A DNA stretch of 64,000 nucleotides from Asterias amurensis (taxonomy: Eukaryota; Echinodermata; Asteroidea; Forcipulatida; Asteriidae): NCBI RefSeq assembly GCF_032118995.1, contig NC_092661.1, forward strand, positions 8,742,494 through 8,806,493. The letters run 5' to 3'. Both the position numbers and the translations under genes were made by a program. This document shows positions 20,119-31,890 of the stretch, piece after piece. Numbering within the stretch: the stretch's first letter is position 1; each line of letters starts with the position of its first letter. A model generated the notes under the pieces. It did no database searches, was not told the origin of the DNA, and saw only the letters and a program-made list of their open reading frames with translations.

Positions 20119-20180
20119 GCTTGTGTCCTGGTGAATTGACTTCTTATTTCTAAATTCTCAACATTGCTCAATTGCATATT

Positions 20181-21222
20181 CTGAAAAGGGAAACAAACAA
20201 AGGAAGACAGAAGCCTTTAGCTGATCTGTGACAAAATAACTATTAAGTAGGAAAATATGCTAGCTGTTTTTAACTCAACTACAAACAAATTTGTATTAAT
20301 CCACAACCCATCTTAATTCCTAAAACAACTACAATTAGACTAGAGACAATCTCACCAAGACAGTTTGCATCCCATCCCCCCCCCCACACCCCAAAACAAA
20401 ACAAACTTGTATTTCATTTTGTAGGCCTAGCTAAATAAAGAGTTAAACTCATGGGATTGACTGACCTTTGCAATTGCAAGCTACATGTGCGTAAAGTTAT
20501 CTAGGAATTAATTTTGTTTGTACAGTACATTTAACAAACATTACAATTTAAGGTGTTTATCAAAAATACGTGTCAATTAAATATTTTACATGTAATTTTT
20601 AATTGTTAAGTCAAAAATTCTAGTGTAGTTGTGTAGTGTGAATTTTTTATTTATTTATATTTTTATCATTATGACTATGAGGGGGGTCAACAAACATGCT
20701 CCATATCACAAATATCATTTAATATTCTAACTTTTTACTGCACTTGAACTTACCATAAATATCCCGGTAAAAGGTCATTGTTGGCGCGCTTGTTGACGCA
20801 AATGAAAAACAACATAAAATAGGAAGGAAGTTTTGCTTTGACGCATGATGAGCAATACCGAAACTTGGAATTCGGTCTCTGGTTGTTGAAAAGAATCTAG
20901 ACCAGTAATGTGTTAGGACGCCCTCTCGTGTTGACGGGAATTTATAAATTTGGTACCCAGTCTCCATGCAATGAGTAAAGAGTAGGTTAAATTGAAGCGT
21001 GCCAAACTAACTCTATGCGTGTCACATACACACAACCGCACGACCGGTCTTTCATCAGCTGAGAGGACAGGGAACCTCGATCGTTCTTCAAAGTTCAACT
21101 TGGATTTCATCATGTCTAAATCATTAAAATCGTAACCAATTTCAATCAAAGTGAGACAATGGACTACTGTTTAAGATACCTTTTTAAGTTTCCTGCCAGG
21201 GTGTTTTGACCAGCGCCAAAAT
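20181..21222. promoter_or_regulatory. Shared 5' region of the divergent DUSP and NUS1 genes
   Basis: The two genes run head to head. The inferred noncoding first exon of the DUSP gene ends (donor) at 20754, and the NUS1 start codon is at 21223, leaving under 470 bp for both promoters. 20181-20747 is the inferred DUSP 5' UTR intron, which is AT-rich and has no recognised element. No TATA box was called. Bidirectional activity is inference from spacing. Confidence 0.5.
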
Positions 21223-24200
21223 ATGGCTTTTTATGACGGAGCCGTGCTGAAACTCGTCCACCTTCTGATTTCGTGCTATTCCTTCGTGTGGACGTGGTTT
21301 TCGTGGACATTCAAGACCGTGTTGTCGAAAGGTTCAAAAGAGTCTTTAAGTCAATGTAGAAAAGACGGCAGGGACCTGCAGAAGTTACCCTGCCACCTTG
21401 CCTTGCTTGTACAGGAGGAGGTGATTTCTTACCAAGATGTGTGCAGTATGTTGGTGTGGAGCATGTCGCTTGGAATTTCGTACTTGAGTGTGTTTGATTT
21501 GAAAGGTGAATGAACTTCGAAATGTACCAAGTCCAAGCCTAACATTGTAACAGACAACTGCAACATATCACAGTGCATCTATCTATAGGCCCCTAAATAG
21601 TTGTTATGAGTGTCCTTTTAAACTTTGCGTTATATTTATATAATATGAATCATGGAGGTAGAATAAATTAAGTCAGTGGTCAATGGAGGTCCAGTTCAGT
21701 GTGGCTAGCTAGCTAGACTGCAGGACTTGCACGTTGCACACACCATGCTCACACTGTTGTGTCACAACAAGTTTAAATCCACAACCTGTGGGGTTAAACT
21801 TGTTAAAAGCTTACAGCTGACTTTACAATATTATTTCCGTCCGTTATTTGAATCACAGTTTCTTGCAATCTTGGTTTGTGCAGTTCCTAATCAAAGGTAT
21901 TTATAAATAAGCCAATATGTATTTGTATGACTAGCTAGATGAGTTGTGTATTCCCTTGTTTGCATGAGTTCCCTTAAAATGATGGGAAGATCATTATAAA
22001 AAAAAACTTTGAAACGTGCTAATTAGGCCAAATAATAAAATTAAACCAGTTGATCGTCCCCTCCTGCATCCTTTTTGAGGCCGCATCCTGTTTTGTACTA
22101 TTTTTTTATTTTACTTTTAAAGACAAATTTTCTGTGTATTTTTCATTTAAAGCCATTGGACCCTTTCGGTTCAGAAAAAAAAAATAAAAGTTCACAGATT
22201 TACAAATAACTTACACGGTTTACAGAAGGCAACTGGTGAAAGACTTCTCTTGAAATATTATTCCATGAAATGCTTTACTTTTTGAGAAAACAGCAAAACA
22301 ATATAAATTCTCGTTAACGAGAATTACGGATTTATTTTAAACACATGTCATGACACGGCGAAACGCGCGGAAACAAGGGTGGGTTTTTCCGTTGTTTTCT
22401 CCCGACTCCGATGACCGATTGAGCCTAAATTTTCACAGGTTTGTTATTTGATATAGAAGTTGTGGTACACAAAGTGTGGGCCTTGGACAACACTGTTTAC
22501 AGAAAGGGTCCAATGGCTTTAACTTACTAATCTTTAACGAATTATTAACTATATAACGTATAAGTGGTGACTTTAAACTGAAGAACTGGTGGCCAATTTG
22601 AGTAAAAATGCTTGGCGGCCACCTTTGAAAGAAATAAAATATAAAAAGGCCCTCATCCTCCTCTTTTTGGAAATACCCAACGTGGCCTTATTATGTGTGC
22701 TAAAATATATCTATGTCCATTATTTAACTACATGTAGAGTAGAACATCAATTGAGAACAACAATTCCTTGCCCTTGCTCTTTGCATAGAAGTAGAAATGT
22801 CTACCTCCATCCATGCTCTGTAATAGTTAGTAATAAATTTACTTCCAGAATGAAGAATGAACCAATGAGATAACTTACAAAAAGTACAGTAAGAAAGGGC
22901 TTTTGCAACATTCAAATAAAAACAAAGGGAATTATTTTCTCTGTTTTTCCAACAAACCAACCTTTCATTACTCATATAGTCATAGTTACTTCTAAAATCA
23001 ATTGAGAACAAAAAAATCCAATTTGCCCAGGAACTATCAGTATCGGGCCTGTATGCTTTGTTTTTGAAAGGGCAAGGGCACCTAAGGCATTTTCTCCTTG
23101 ATAAGGGGCACCCTGTCAGGAAATATTGTAAATTTGTACTGGAGCATTTCAAAGGGACCAAGGCAATGCCCAGGGGGCATGAAGGCAATCACCTTCATTG
23201 CCTCCCTGAAGTATCAGGCCTTGAACTATTATGATTTTTTTTTCTACAACAATTGCAAAGCACTTTATCTTTATTAACTGAAAATAAACAATTGTTCTCT
23301 TTTCCAAATAGGAACGTTAAAGAAGAATGCAGTACTTCTAAAAGGACATATTGATAAGCTACAAGAAGACCTTATGGGTCGGGATCAATACAAGTTTACT
23401 TATCAGCTTCACCAGAGTCACAGTAAAAAGCACAGCAGTAATGGTAAGATTTTATAATAGAGACTCAAAACTGTGTGAACGAATATCAAATAAGTAACAA
23501 TAATTTTGAAAACCCAAAACTTTATCAAAATTTACTAATCTTGGGCATGATATTCCTTCTTTTTTATGCCGTTATTTTTGCCCTAGGAAAAACCAAAAAC
23601 AATGTTTTTAAGTAGCCTGAAAAATCTATTCACCTAGACAATTAATTATTGGGTTAGGCCTTTTAGTTTATTAAATGTTTCTATATTTTTTTCTTCGAAG
23701 GACCAAACATGCAATCTTTATGGTGTCATCTAAGAAAGGTTTAAATAACTGAACCTTTGAGAAATTCATTGCTGCGTATTTTTCAAGCAATTTTATGAAT
23801 ATGAGTGTACCACAGTTTAACAACATACATTGTCCAAGATTCAATATAAAAGTAGACTCCCTAAAACAGTATGGGTCAACTTGATTGATAGTTTGTATCA
23901 CCTTGTTACATGAGCAACTTAAAGACACTGGACACTATTGGTAATTGTCAAAGACCAGTCTTCTCACTTGGTGTGTATCAACATGTGCATAAAATAACAA
24001 ACCTGTGAAAATTTGAGCTTGATTGGTTGTCGGAGTTGCGAGATAACTTTGAAAGAAAAAAAACACCCTTGTCACACGAAGTTGTGTGCTTTCAGATGCT
24101 TGATTTCGAGACCTCAAGTTCTAAACTTGAGGTCTCGAAATCAAATTCCTGGAAAATTACTTCTTTATCGAAAACTACATTACTTCAGAGGGAGCTGTTT

Positions 24201-26552
24201 CTCACAATGATTTAGACTATCAACCTCTCCCCGTTACTCGTTACCGAGTTGGGTTTTATGCTGATAATTATTTTGAGTAATTACCAATAGTGTCCACTGC
24301 CTTTAACTAGGCGTGAACTTGTTGGCATTTTTTCCAAGACAAAAACAATTCTCTTATCTGTATCTAAAGAGATTTTTTTTAACAAGTCTTTGTTTTTTCT
24401 GTTGACTTTGATTTTTCGATTGCAGAAGGTGCACAGGTACACATTGCACTTTTATCACCTTCAGACGGTAGACTTGACCTAGTCCAGACAGCAAGTGATT
24501 ACTGTCATGCTGTATCTAATCGCATGCTGAAACCAACAGACATAAGCACAGACTTAGTTAACTCTATGTTACAAGGTAAGTTTTTAAAGAGTTGATCAAG
24601 ATACACAGTCTTTTTCTTTAGATTCTGTTGGAGAACAAGGCATTAAAGGCAGTGGACACTATTGGTAATTGTCAAAGACTAGCCTTCACAGTTGGTGTAT
24701 CTCAACATATGCATAAAATAACTAACCTGTGAAAATTTGAGCTCAATCGGTCATCGAAGTTGCGAGATAATAATGAAAGAAAAAATAACCCTTGTCACAC
24801 GAAGTTGTGTGTGTTTAGATGGTTGATTTCGAGACCTCAAGTTCTAAATCTGAGGTCTCGAAATCAAATTCACGGAAAATTACTTCTTTCTCGAAAACTA
24901 TGGCACTTCAGAGGGAGCCGTTTCTCACGATGTTTTACACCATAAACCTCTCCCCATTACTCGTCACCAAGAAAGGTTTTATGCCAATAATTATTTTGAG
25001 TAATTACCAATAGTGTCCACTGCCTTTAAGGCTAGGTGTCTGTATGGTGGCTACGGCTCATGCTAAGGCTGTTGCCAAGGGCCTCCTATGCTTCAATGTT
25101 TAGTTATTTTATAACTATAACTATTGTATTGTATTTGTATTTCTGGTCCAGTAACCCAACCTTTCATATTGAACCTCCTTCGTCCTCACCACTTTACTCA
25201 TATTGGTTCATAGTCACCACTTGTTTCTGAAATAGAAACTTTGATTGGCTATAATTGTCCCGCTTTTTTCCGGATCCTTCCCTTAATCCCTTTCCCTCTT
25301 TTTTTCTATAAAAGGATATGTAGTTGTTTGTACATGTACTTGTTTATGCCTCTGAAGAAGGTCCGGTTTGGATCGAAAGCTAAGGCCAATCTACCCTACT
25401 CATTATATAACTATTGTATTAGATATCACGAGCAGTGCACTTGGAGCTCAACTGTCTAGAGTGCAGATTTTTGGAGCAAGCGCCATTAGTGCCTGCATTG
25501 GCAGATATCGTTGCTTTATAAGACTTTAATTATTAATATTATTATTTACTACCATTTGTTAAATTATTTGGTTTTTTATTCTGTTGATTTACTTCAGCTA
25601 TAAAAGGTTTTCCTGATCCCGACCTCTTGATCAAGTTTGGGCCGACAGAAAGCCTCTGCGGATATCTTCCATGGCAAATACGTCTCACCGAGATTTTGTA
25701 AGTTGAAAAAATACCTGGGCCAAAACCGTTCTCTTTCATGATAAATGCATTGCCCCTGGTAGCTGCCAATTTTCCCTGACTGTGCAGAAAATGTCCTGCA
25801 AATATAAGCATTCTTTCCATTTTCTGATCTTGACAATCTCTGTGATTGAGGAAACTTTTTTCCTACTTTCTTGAATGTCATTTGATAAATCCCCCTGATT
25901 GCTGTACAAAATCTTCCTGATTGCAAGATGGCAATGTTGCTGCAGAACATGGTGCTTGCACAGCCCCCCCCCCACACCAATAGCCCCCAAGTATGTGATT
26001 TTCTAGGATAACTCTTCACTCTAACAAAATCAACACCATATGTTAACTCGAAACCCAAACTGTGGGACTCTGATTACAATGGTACGCCTGAGCCCATGTT
26101 ATCATTTTACTAGTACAGTCAAAATGGATCAAGCAAAATAAACAGTTGGTAAGGCCTCGAAACAATCGATGGCACCCTAAGCAATTGGCAAGGTGCTCTG
26201 TGCTTTTGCTGTGGTTTCCTTTTGCAAAGTTTCAACACAAATTAACATTTTCTAACGAAGTTCAATACCTGGTTTGTATTTGAATGGTTAGTGTAAAGAT
26301 CAGGTGTCAGGATGTAATACACTTCTAGAAGTACAAAACTTTAAAACAGAACTTTTTGTTGGTTTGTGTTGAGCATTTTTCTCTGAAGTGTCAGCGGAGT
26401 GTTTTTAAAACAATCTTAAAAATTTACTAAAATAACATGTTTTCCTTTTATTTCTTTACAGAAACGTGCAGACGCATTGGAGAATAGATTATGAAGAGTT
26501 CCTAAATGTCCTGCACAATTACGCTAAAACAGAACAGAGATTAGGGAAGTAA
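21223..26552 (+). CDS. NUS1: NUS1, dehydrodolichyl diphosphate synthase accessory subunit (Nogo-B receptor)
   Basis: Non-catalytic partner of DHDDS in the ER cis-prenyltransferase that makes the polyprenyl chain of dolichol. Exons: 21223-21505, 23312-23443, 24426-24575, 25598-25697, 26462-26552. Phases join to 251 residues (human 293). A hydrophobic N-terminal segment lies at about residues 8-32 ([16 protein letters not shown]). Conserved blocks are [23 protein letters not shown] and [12 protein letters not shown], and the protein ends EQRLGK. That end is the RxG motif by which NUS1 completes the DHDDS active site, so the complex-forming end is intact. Start: first ATG of a frame whose N-terminus is membrane-type. 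Introns hold MITE copies at 22151-22518, 23923-24302 and 24647-25025. Confidence 0.94.
22151..22518. mobile_element. TTAA-MITE family B, full copy in NUS1 intron 1
   Basis: TTAA at 22147-22150 and 22519-22522. Ends AGCCATTGGACCCTTTCGG and AGAAAGGGTCCAATGGCT. Carries the central palindrome TTCTCGTTAACGAGAA. Confidence 0.9.
23035..23225 (-). repeat. Family R dispersed repeat in NUS1 intron 1
   Basis: GGGCCTGTATGCTTTGTTTT, AAGGGGCACCCTGTCAGGAA, GACCAAGGCAATGCCCAGGG and CCTGAAGTATCAGGCCTTG follow in the order seen at 40318-40475 and, inverted, at 63295-63450. Confidence 0.65.
23923..24302 (-). mobile_element. TTAA-MITE family A, full copy in NUS1 intron 2
   Basis: TTAA at 23919-23922 and 24303-24306. 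Ends AGACACTGGACACTATTGG and CCAATAGTGTCCACTGCCT. Confidence 0.9.
24647..25025 (-). mobile_element. TTAA-MITE family A, full copy in NUS1 intron 3
   Basis: TTAA at 24643-24646 and 25026-25029. Near-identical inverted ends AGGCAGTGGACACTATTGG and CCAATAGTGTCCACTGCCT; the best-preserved copy here. Confidence 0.92.
25320..25390 (+). repeat. Short hairpin-type repeat remnant
   Basis: CCTCTGAAGAAGGTCCGGTTTG is followed by GATCGAAAGCTAAGGCC. This CTGAAGA...CGAAA layout recalls the hairpin core at 16610-16665 and the conserved ends of some retroposons. Confidence 0.4.
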
Positions 26553-26780
26553 AATGAAATAACCTACTCAACGAAATCAGAACATTCGTTTTTACGTTGC
26601 GGTGCATTTTTGGTATTTTGTTAGATTTGTTACCCTTGAAGAAAAAACACAAGTAACGATCCACCATCCTTCTCGAACTCTTTGAAGCAATTTAAAACAC
26701 TTAAATGACACAGCTTTTTATTCTATCTGAAAGTAAGTTTGGTATTGCTGCAACTGGCTTTGATTTCGAAAGAATCATCT

Positions 26781-26930
26781 TAAAGGCACTGGACACGTTT
26801 GGTGATTGTCAAAGACCAGAACTCTCACTTGTTGTATCCCAACATATGCATGAAATAACAAATCTGTGAACATTTGGACTCAATTGGTCATCGAAGTTGT
26901 AACAGAATTATGCAAGAAAAACACCCTCGT
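26781..26930 (-). mobile_element. TTAA-MITE family A, left-half fragment
   Basis: AGGCACTGGACACGTTTGG to AAGAAAAACACCCTCG, then unrelated sequence. It lies just past NUS1, possibly in its 3' UTR. Confidence 0.75.
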
Positions 26931-26972
26931 AACCACTACTAATGCTGTACATTATCTCGATTCAAAGTGAGT

Positions 26973-27298
26973 TGAAAGGAACACGCTGCCTTGGATCGGT
27001 CGAGTTGGTCTTTGAAAAGCGTTTTTAACTGTTTGTTTTAAAATGCATATGGTTAGAAAGATATTTTAAAAGTAGACTACAATGATCCACACAAGTATCA
27101 CTCGATGTACGACTCCCATAAATGGCCGACCTTGATAGTTCGCAAGTAAAAGGAACACCACGCAATGTTGAGGCAAGTGTGTGTGGATCATTGTATTATA
27201 CTTTTAAAACATCTTTCTAACCATATTATGCGTTTTATAACAGGTTACAAACGCTTTTCAAAGACCAACTCGAACCGATCCAAGGCAACGTGTTTCTT
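26973..27298. mobile_element. Palindromic TTAA-MITE family C, copy 2
   Basis: GGAACACGCTGCCTTGGATC at the left and GATCCAAGGCAACGTGTTTC at the right. The arms pair through the centre with a few gaps. Confidence 0.82.
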
Positions 27299-27728
27299 TA
27301 TAGGGTCTATGTACTTTTTCCTAACACAAAACACAATGTCCACAGATTTAAATTAAACTTACAGTTTAAAGATTAGGATAGTAGAAAGCTTCCCTTGAAA
27401 TTTTACTTACTGAGGTGCTGTAGTTTTTGAGAAACGAGGAAAACAAATAATTTTTGTCTCAGTTTTAGCATGTAAAAACGTATTAACCAGTTATGCTATG
27501 GTTATGGTACAATATCATAACTGGTTGATGGGATTTTACATGCTAAAATAGTTTTCATCTTCCTGAGACGAAAATTATTTTGTGACTTGTTTTACTAATT
27601 TCTCAAAAACTACAGAACCTCAGTTAGTAATTATTTGAAGGGAAGCTTTCCACTATCATCGTCTACAAACCCTGTAGGTTAAATGTAAATCTGTGGACAT
27701 TTTGAAAAAGTACATGAATCCTTTAAAG
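27299..27728. mobile_element. Palindromic MITE family E
   Basis: TATAGGGTCTATGTACTTTTTC pairs with GAAAAAGTACATGAATCCTT. The interior arms GTCCACAGATTTAAATTAAAC / AAATGTAAATCTGTGGAC and GTAGTTTTTGAGAAACGAG / TTTCTCAAAAACTAC also pair. A diverged partial relative starts at 54800. Confidence 0.75.
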
Positions 27729-28114
27729 CATTGTAGTACAAGGGGCAATTTGCCCATTATTACTGATACACTTTGTCTGTGCTCGAATAGTAGGCCTAAG
27801 CATAATGAGAGCATTTTTTTCCAAGAAGACCAATGCTGTACATTATCTTGATTCATAGAGAATATCAGAGAGAGCAGCCTAAACAACATTACCAATCCTA
27901 ATTCAAAAGGGGGTACCATGGCAAGCAGCTGTCAGTGTCATCATTATAGACGCTGTACATTATCTTGATTCAAAGAGTATATAAAGTTTCTTATTCAAAG
28001 AGAATACCATGGACAGCTTGTCATTATTACTAAGCCTGGGGCGACTATTGATTACTACACTGTACTCGGTTAGTCAGGACGCTATGACTACTACAAAAAA
28101 TAGTTGTGACTTCT
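27729..28114. other. Intergenic, short degenerate repeats
   Basis: GCTGTACATTATCTTGATTCA occurs near 27835 and 27955 (and near 26945), marking small diverged duplications. No gene. Confidence 0.4.
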
Positions 28115-28397
28115 CAGGGGTCGAAATTGCCACTAGCCCGCTAGCACGGGACTACCAGATTTACAGCCGGGCTACTGATTTTTCCAGTTTGATAGCCCGA
28201 CGGGCTAGTGGAAAAATAATGCAAAAATCATCATCACAAACAATAAAGAACTATGTTATTGGTGTATTGTAAAGTTTGAGCCGTGACGCGAGACATAATG
28301 TGTCTTTCGGGCTACCAAAATCTAATCAGGGCTACTAAAAATTATTGGTCACTAGCCCTGCTGACTACCATGGAAATACACTTAATTTCGACCCCTG
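28115..28397. mobile_element. MITE with CAGGGGTCGAAATT ends and 5-bp target duplication
   Basis: Begins CAGGGGTCGAAATTGCCACT and ends TTAATTTCGACCCCTG. Flanked by CTTCT at 28110-28114 and 28398-28402. Subterminal ACTAGCCCG / GGGCTAGT repeats face each other. The superfamily is not settled. Confidence 0.8.
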
Positions 28398-28402
28398 CTT
28401 CT

Positions 28403-30795
28403 ACAAGACAGTCGCAACTACCTGTGTCGCTCACAACTATTCACAACTACATTACTTGTGACACACAATCCTTCAATCCTTTCAGCGAGAATTTTACTAT
28501 TATGCACCTGTGACAAATATGGCGCAATGCGTCTTGGTAATTAAAAATTAGCCGCGACTAGTCGAGCAGTCAATTTACATTAATAGATTTAAAGAGATTT
28601 TTTACTATAAAAATCGGCCCTAAAGTGCAGATAAACACTAACTTTTTTTCCAAACAATTCCAATATTACTGAGAATGTAAACTATCATGGATGGTCGGTC
28701 TTTGCCTCAGTATTTTTTACATTAACGTTTTGTTATTTTCTCGATTTTAAGTACAGTAATCAATGTATTATTAAAGTAAGTTCTGGACAATTTTTGATAG
28801 AGAATAAATTAAACGAAAATAAATTAAAAATTGAACAGATGTGATGATTCTCAAACAAAAACTGTTGTCAACTTTTTATGTTATTTATTACATTATTTAT
28901 TTAACAGGGGGCCTAGTTTTGTTTAATGTTTGCTTTGAAATTAAAAGTAGGGTCAAGGTTCACCCATAGACCCTGAAGAGAACAATCCTCATTACATTGA
29001 AAAAAAAACAAATCTATGACCCAGCCTTTAGAGTGTTAACTATTGTGTTAGTGTTGAACATGGTGTTGAATTACACTGAACATTCAGCACTAAGTTAAAT
29101 TGGGTAGCAAATTATTAAAAAAACCAGTAGGCCTACACATTGAATGAAAATAGACACTATCAGTGACCCCATAGTGCCAATACACTCGACAAGGGAGTAG
29201 TCAATTGTATATTGGCACTTTTGGGTTACCTTATAGTTTTTGAGCGAAATCGGAAAAAGTTTGTGTATCACGGGTTACCCCTTTAACATGATTTAGATAT
29301 GGTTATCATCCACTAGGAGCCAGGCTTGTGGAGCAGAATGCACTACCTCAACAACTTTTTACAGACCAACTAGGGTATTAGGCCTTGCTTAGGCCTTGCT
29401 CCAAAGGGCACAAAAGCAATGTCATAACCAGGAATGAGATTCGACCACACAATCTGCTGCTGAAAGACACACCCGAGCTTGAGTTGGGTCCGGGGAGCTA
29501 GAACTCTGCCATCACACGCCACACGAAATAGCTTTACCAATGTTTACAAATTAATGAAAGATTGACTTACCAGATCCTTGGAGACCAAAGTCCGGTACCC
29601 AAAAAAGACTTGTACTGGCGACCAACAAACTATCTGTCTGAGCATTGTGTTTTTTTTTATGCTTTTTTTATGCTGTTTCACCATGTTCACTTGGTTTGTT
29701 GGAATTCGAGCAAACTTCTTGTTCTGCACTGGCAGCAGATTTTGTTCACAGTCCAAACAATAACACACTTAGCACTTATTCAATGAAGTTATTGTTTCTT
29801 CACACTATCATTGTCACTTGTCACTGCAGGGGGTCGAATCCTTCCCTGCTCCAGGCCACGGTGGCCGAATCACGCCTCGTGGTGACATTTATTTGAAAAA
29901 AACACTCTAAAAAGTTACAGTAAGAAGACTTTCGCCAATAGAGGGCGCTATGCAGTCTACAAATTTAGGCTGGTGCCAGAATTCAGGAATAAAATTAAAC
30001 AATAACACGCTTAGCGATAGGCTCCATACATTATATTATACAATACTTTTTGCTTGGTTTCTTGCCGTCGTCTCCTTAAAGAGTAAGTGCATTTTTTCTA
30101 CTTCTAATGTATGCAAGGAATTTTGAAGTACAATGAAACATGTTTAGGGAAGTTTTTGAATTTCACAACCCTCTTCTGTCATGTCTGTTCACAAATGGCT
30201 CAAAATGATTGATTAATGATTACATTGATCATGGAGCAATAAACTTATTGCTCCATCCATGATGCATTGATTGATGATTGACTGATTGACTGATTGATTG
30301 ATTGAGTTGATCGAGTTAATAATAAAAAATATAAAACAATATTAATAAATAATCAATTAATATTGAGCCAGTGGTGGTCAATTGGTGTTTGCATGTTTCC
30401 CTTAATTTCCTTACACACAATTACAAGAAATACAAGGTCAACTGCAGTGTACTGTTACTAACAGTGTTAGCATGGTTAGCATGGTTATTGTTACCCCTAG
30501 AACTATTTCGGTTTCGTCCGGCTATCGTCTCCCGTAACCTCATAGGTTTATATCTCTCATGCGTTTAACGACCCATGGTTCAATCATTGTTCAATGAATT
30601 TTGGCATCAGAAATCTCTCTTTATTTTAATTTTAATCTCACCAAAATTAGGCTCTATGTGTCCTTTGATATCTCAATGTCCGAGGAGGCGACCAGAGAAC
30701 CCACTCCGCAATCTCAAAAAATGTTAAAAGTTATAAATTCTTACCGTAATTCAGTCCCAAAATACTCCGTGTTACCACTACACTACAAATGCTGA
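28403..30795. other. Intergenic, no gene seen
   Basis: AT-rich. A half of a MITE-like repeat lies near 29145-29292 (TATAGTTTTTGAGCGAAATCGG). A tRNA-box-like remnant is near 29430-29520. A GATT/ATTG microsatellite spans about 30253-30305. Confidence 0.45.
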
Positions 30796-31158
30796 TTGTC
30801 CCCGAACTCTGCCGAACGCATCGCCAAGTCACGACACGTGACGAGCGTGTGCATATTATTTTTTTCCCAGGACAAACGTGGAGAATTATCATCATACGTT
30901 TGTCCTACAATAAAAAAACACTTGATCCGTGCTTTGCGTACAAAAACATATGGACGCGCGTCTGGGAACCAGACGTCTGATTCCTAGACGTGTGTCCATA
31001 TGTTTTGTACACAAAGCACGGATCGAGTGTTTTTTTATACTTTATGACGGACAAACGTGTGCGAAAATTCTCCACGTTTGTCCTGGGAAAAAAATAATAT
31101 GCACACGCTCGTCACGTGTCGTGACTTGGTGATGCGTTCGGCAGAGTTCGGGGAGTAG
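30796..31158. repeat. 360-bp near-perfect palindrome
   Basis: The left arm has CCCCGAACTCTGCCGAACGC, GTCACGACACGTGACGAGCG, CCAGGACAAACGTGGAGAAT and CATATGGACGCGCG. The right arm returns all of these inverted (ACACGTGTGTCCATATG-type, ATTCTCCACGTTTGTCCTGG, CGCTCGTCACGTGTCGTGAC, GCGTTCGGCAGAGTTCGGGG). The centre is near 30978. It lies upstream of NDUFAF4. Confidence 0.9.
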
Positions 31159-31345
31159 GTTAGTGTTACTGTTTACAGTGTTTAGTGTGGTGTTAAACAA
31201 GTGTTCCATAATTTATTTGTTTTTAAATTATTAAACTTAATAATTACAATTTTAATTGCTAAGTAAAGTGTGATGCCTCCCCATGCATTACAAATCACTG
31301 GGGCAATTTTTTAGTTGCAAAAACATTCATAAATACCCCAGAGGC

Positions 31346-31780
31346 CAGACAGTTGCGCTACCCCTATTGGTGGAGAGCACGTCATGGTTGATAATGACCA
31401 GCTGGAGCTGTTTATAACCGGCTGGCTTCCGCGTGTCGGTCGTGCAAGCTAACACATATGCCAGTATTATTATCCTGCGAAACGCAATTAGCTATTTGTA
31501 ACAGTGCGCATTTCTAAGTGCGCATATCCACAACCCACGCGCATCAAACAGATTCTTCACAAAGTTTTTGAAAAAAATATTTAAAACCTCAAATTTTCAA
31601 TTGTCAAAGTGTCTATAGTTGTATTTTTTTTAACGTTTTTAACAAAAGGGCATTTATGAATGGGAATAAAAGAGTAATGACTTTTCTTAAAAATGTCCGT
31701 TTAAAACATTGCAGGGTCGTTGCGGTGCGATAAAGGCCCTCGCCGAAACTCGTTGCTACCCTTTTATTCCCTTCTTAAAA
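31346..31780. repeat. Family J dispersed repeat, copy 2
   Basis: Shares CCTATTGGTGGAGAGCACGT, TTTATAACC and GCATTTATGAATGGGAAT with 12309-12780. It lies just upstream of the NDUFAF4 coding exon, so it may overlap the promoter or 5' UTR intron. Confidence 0.6.
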
Positions 31781-31890
31781 TGATGTTGGACACCACCCCT
31801 TCCCATTTCTTTTTTTTATGTAACTGTAAGATATTTTCTGTGTGTCCTTTACTCATTATTTATTCATTTACAGATCCATAATCAATCATC

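Noticed and set aside
22724-23188. 154-codon minus-strand frame
   Set aside because: Half of it is a family R repeat and the rest is NUS1 intron; no domain or splice context.
25594-26058. 154-codon minus-strand frame overlapping NUS1 exon 4
   Set aside because: It runs antisense through a clear NUS1 exon and intron and resembles nothing.
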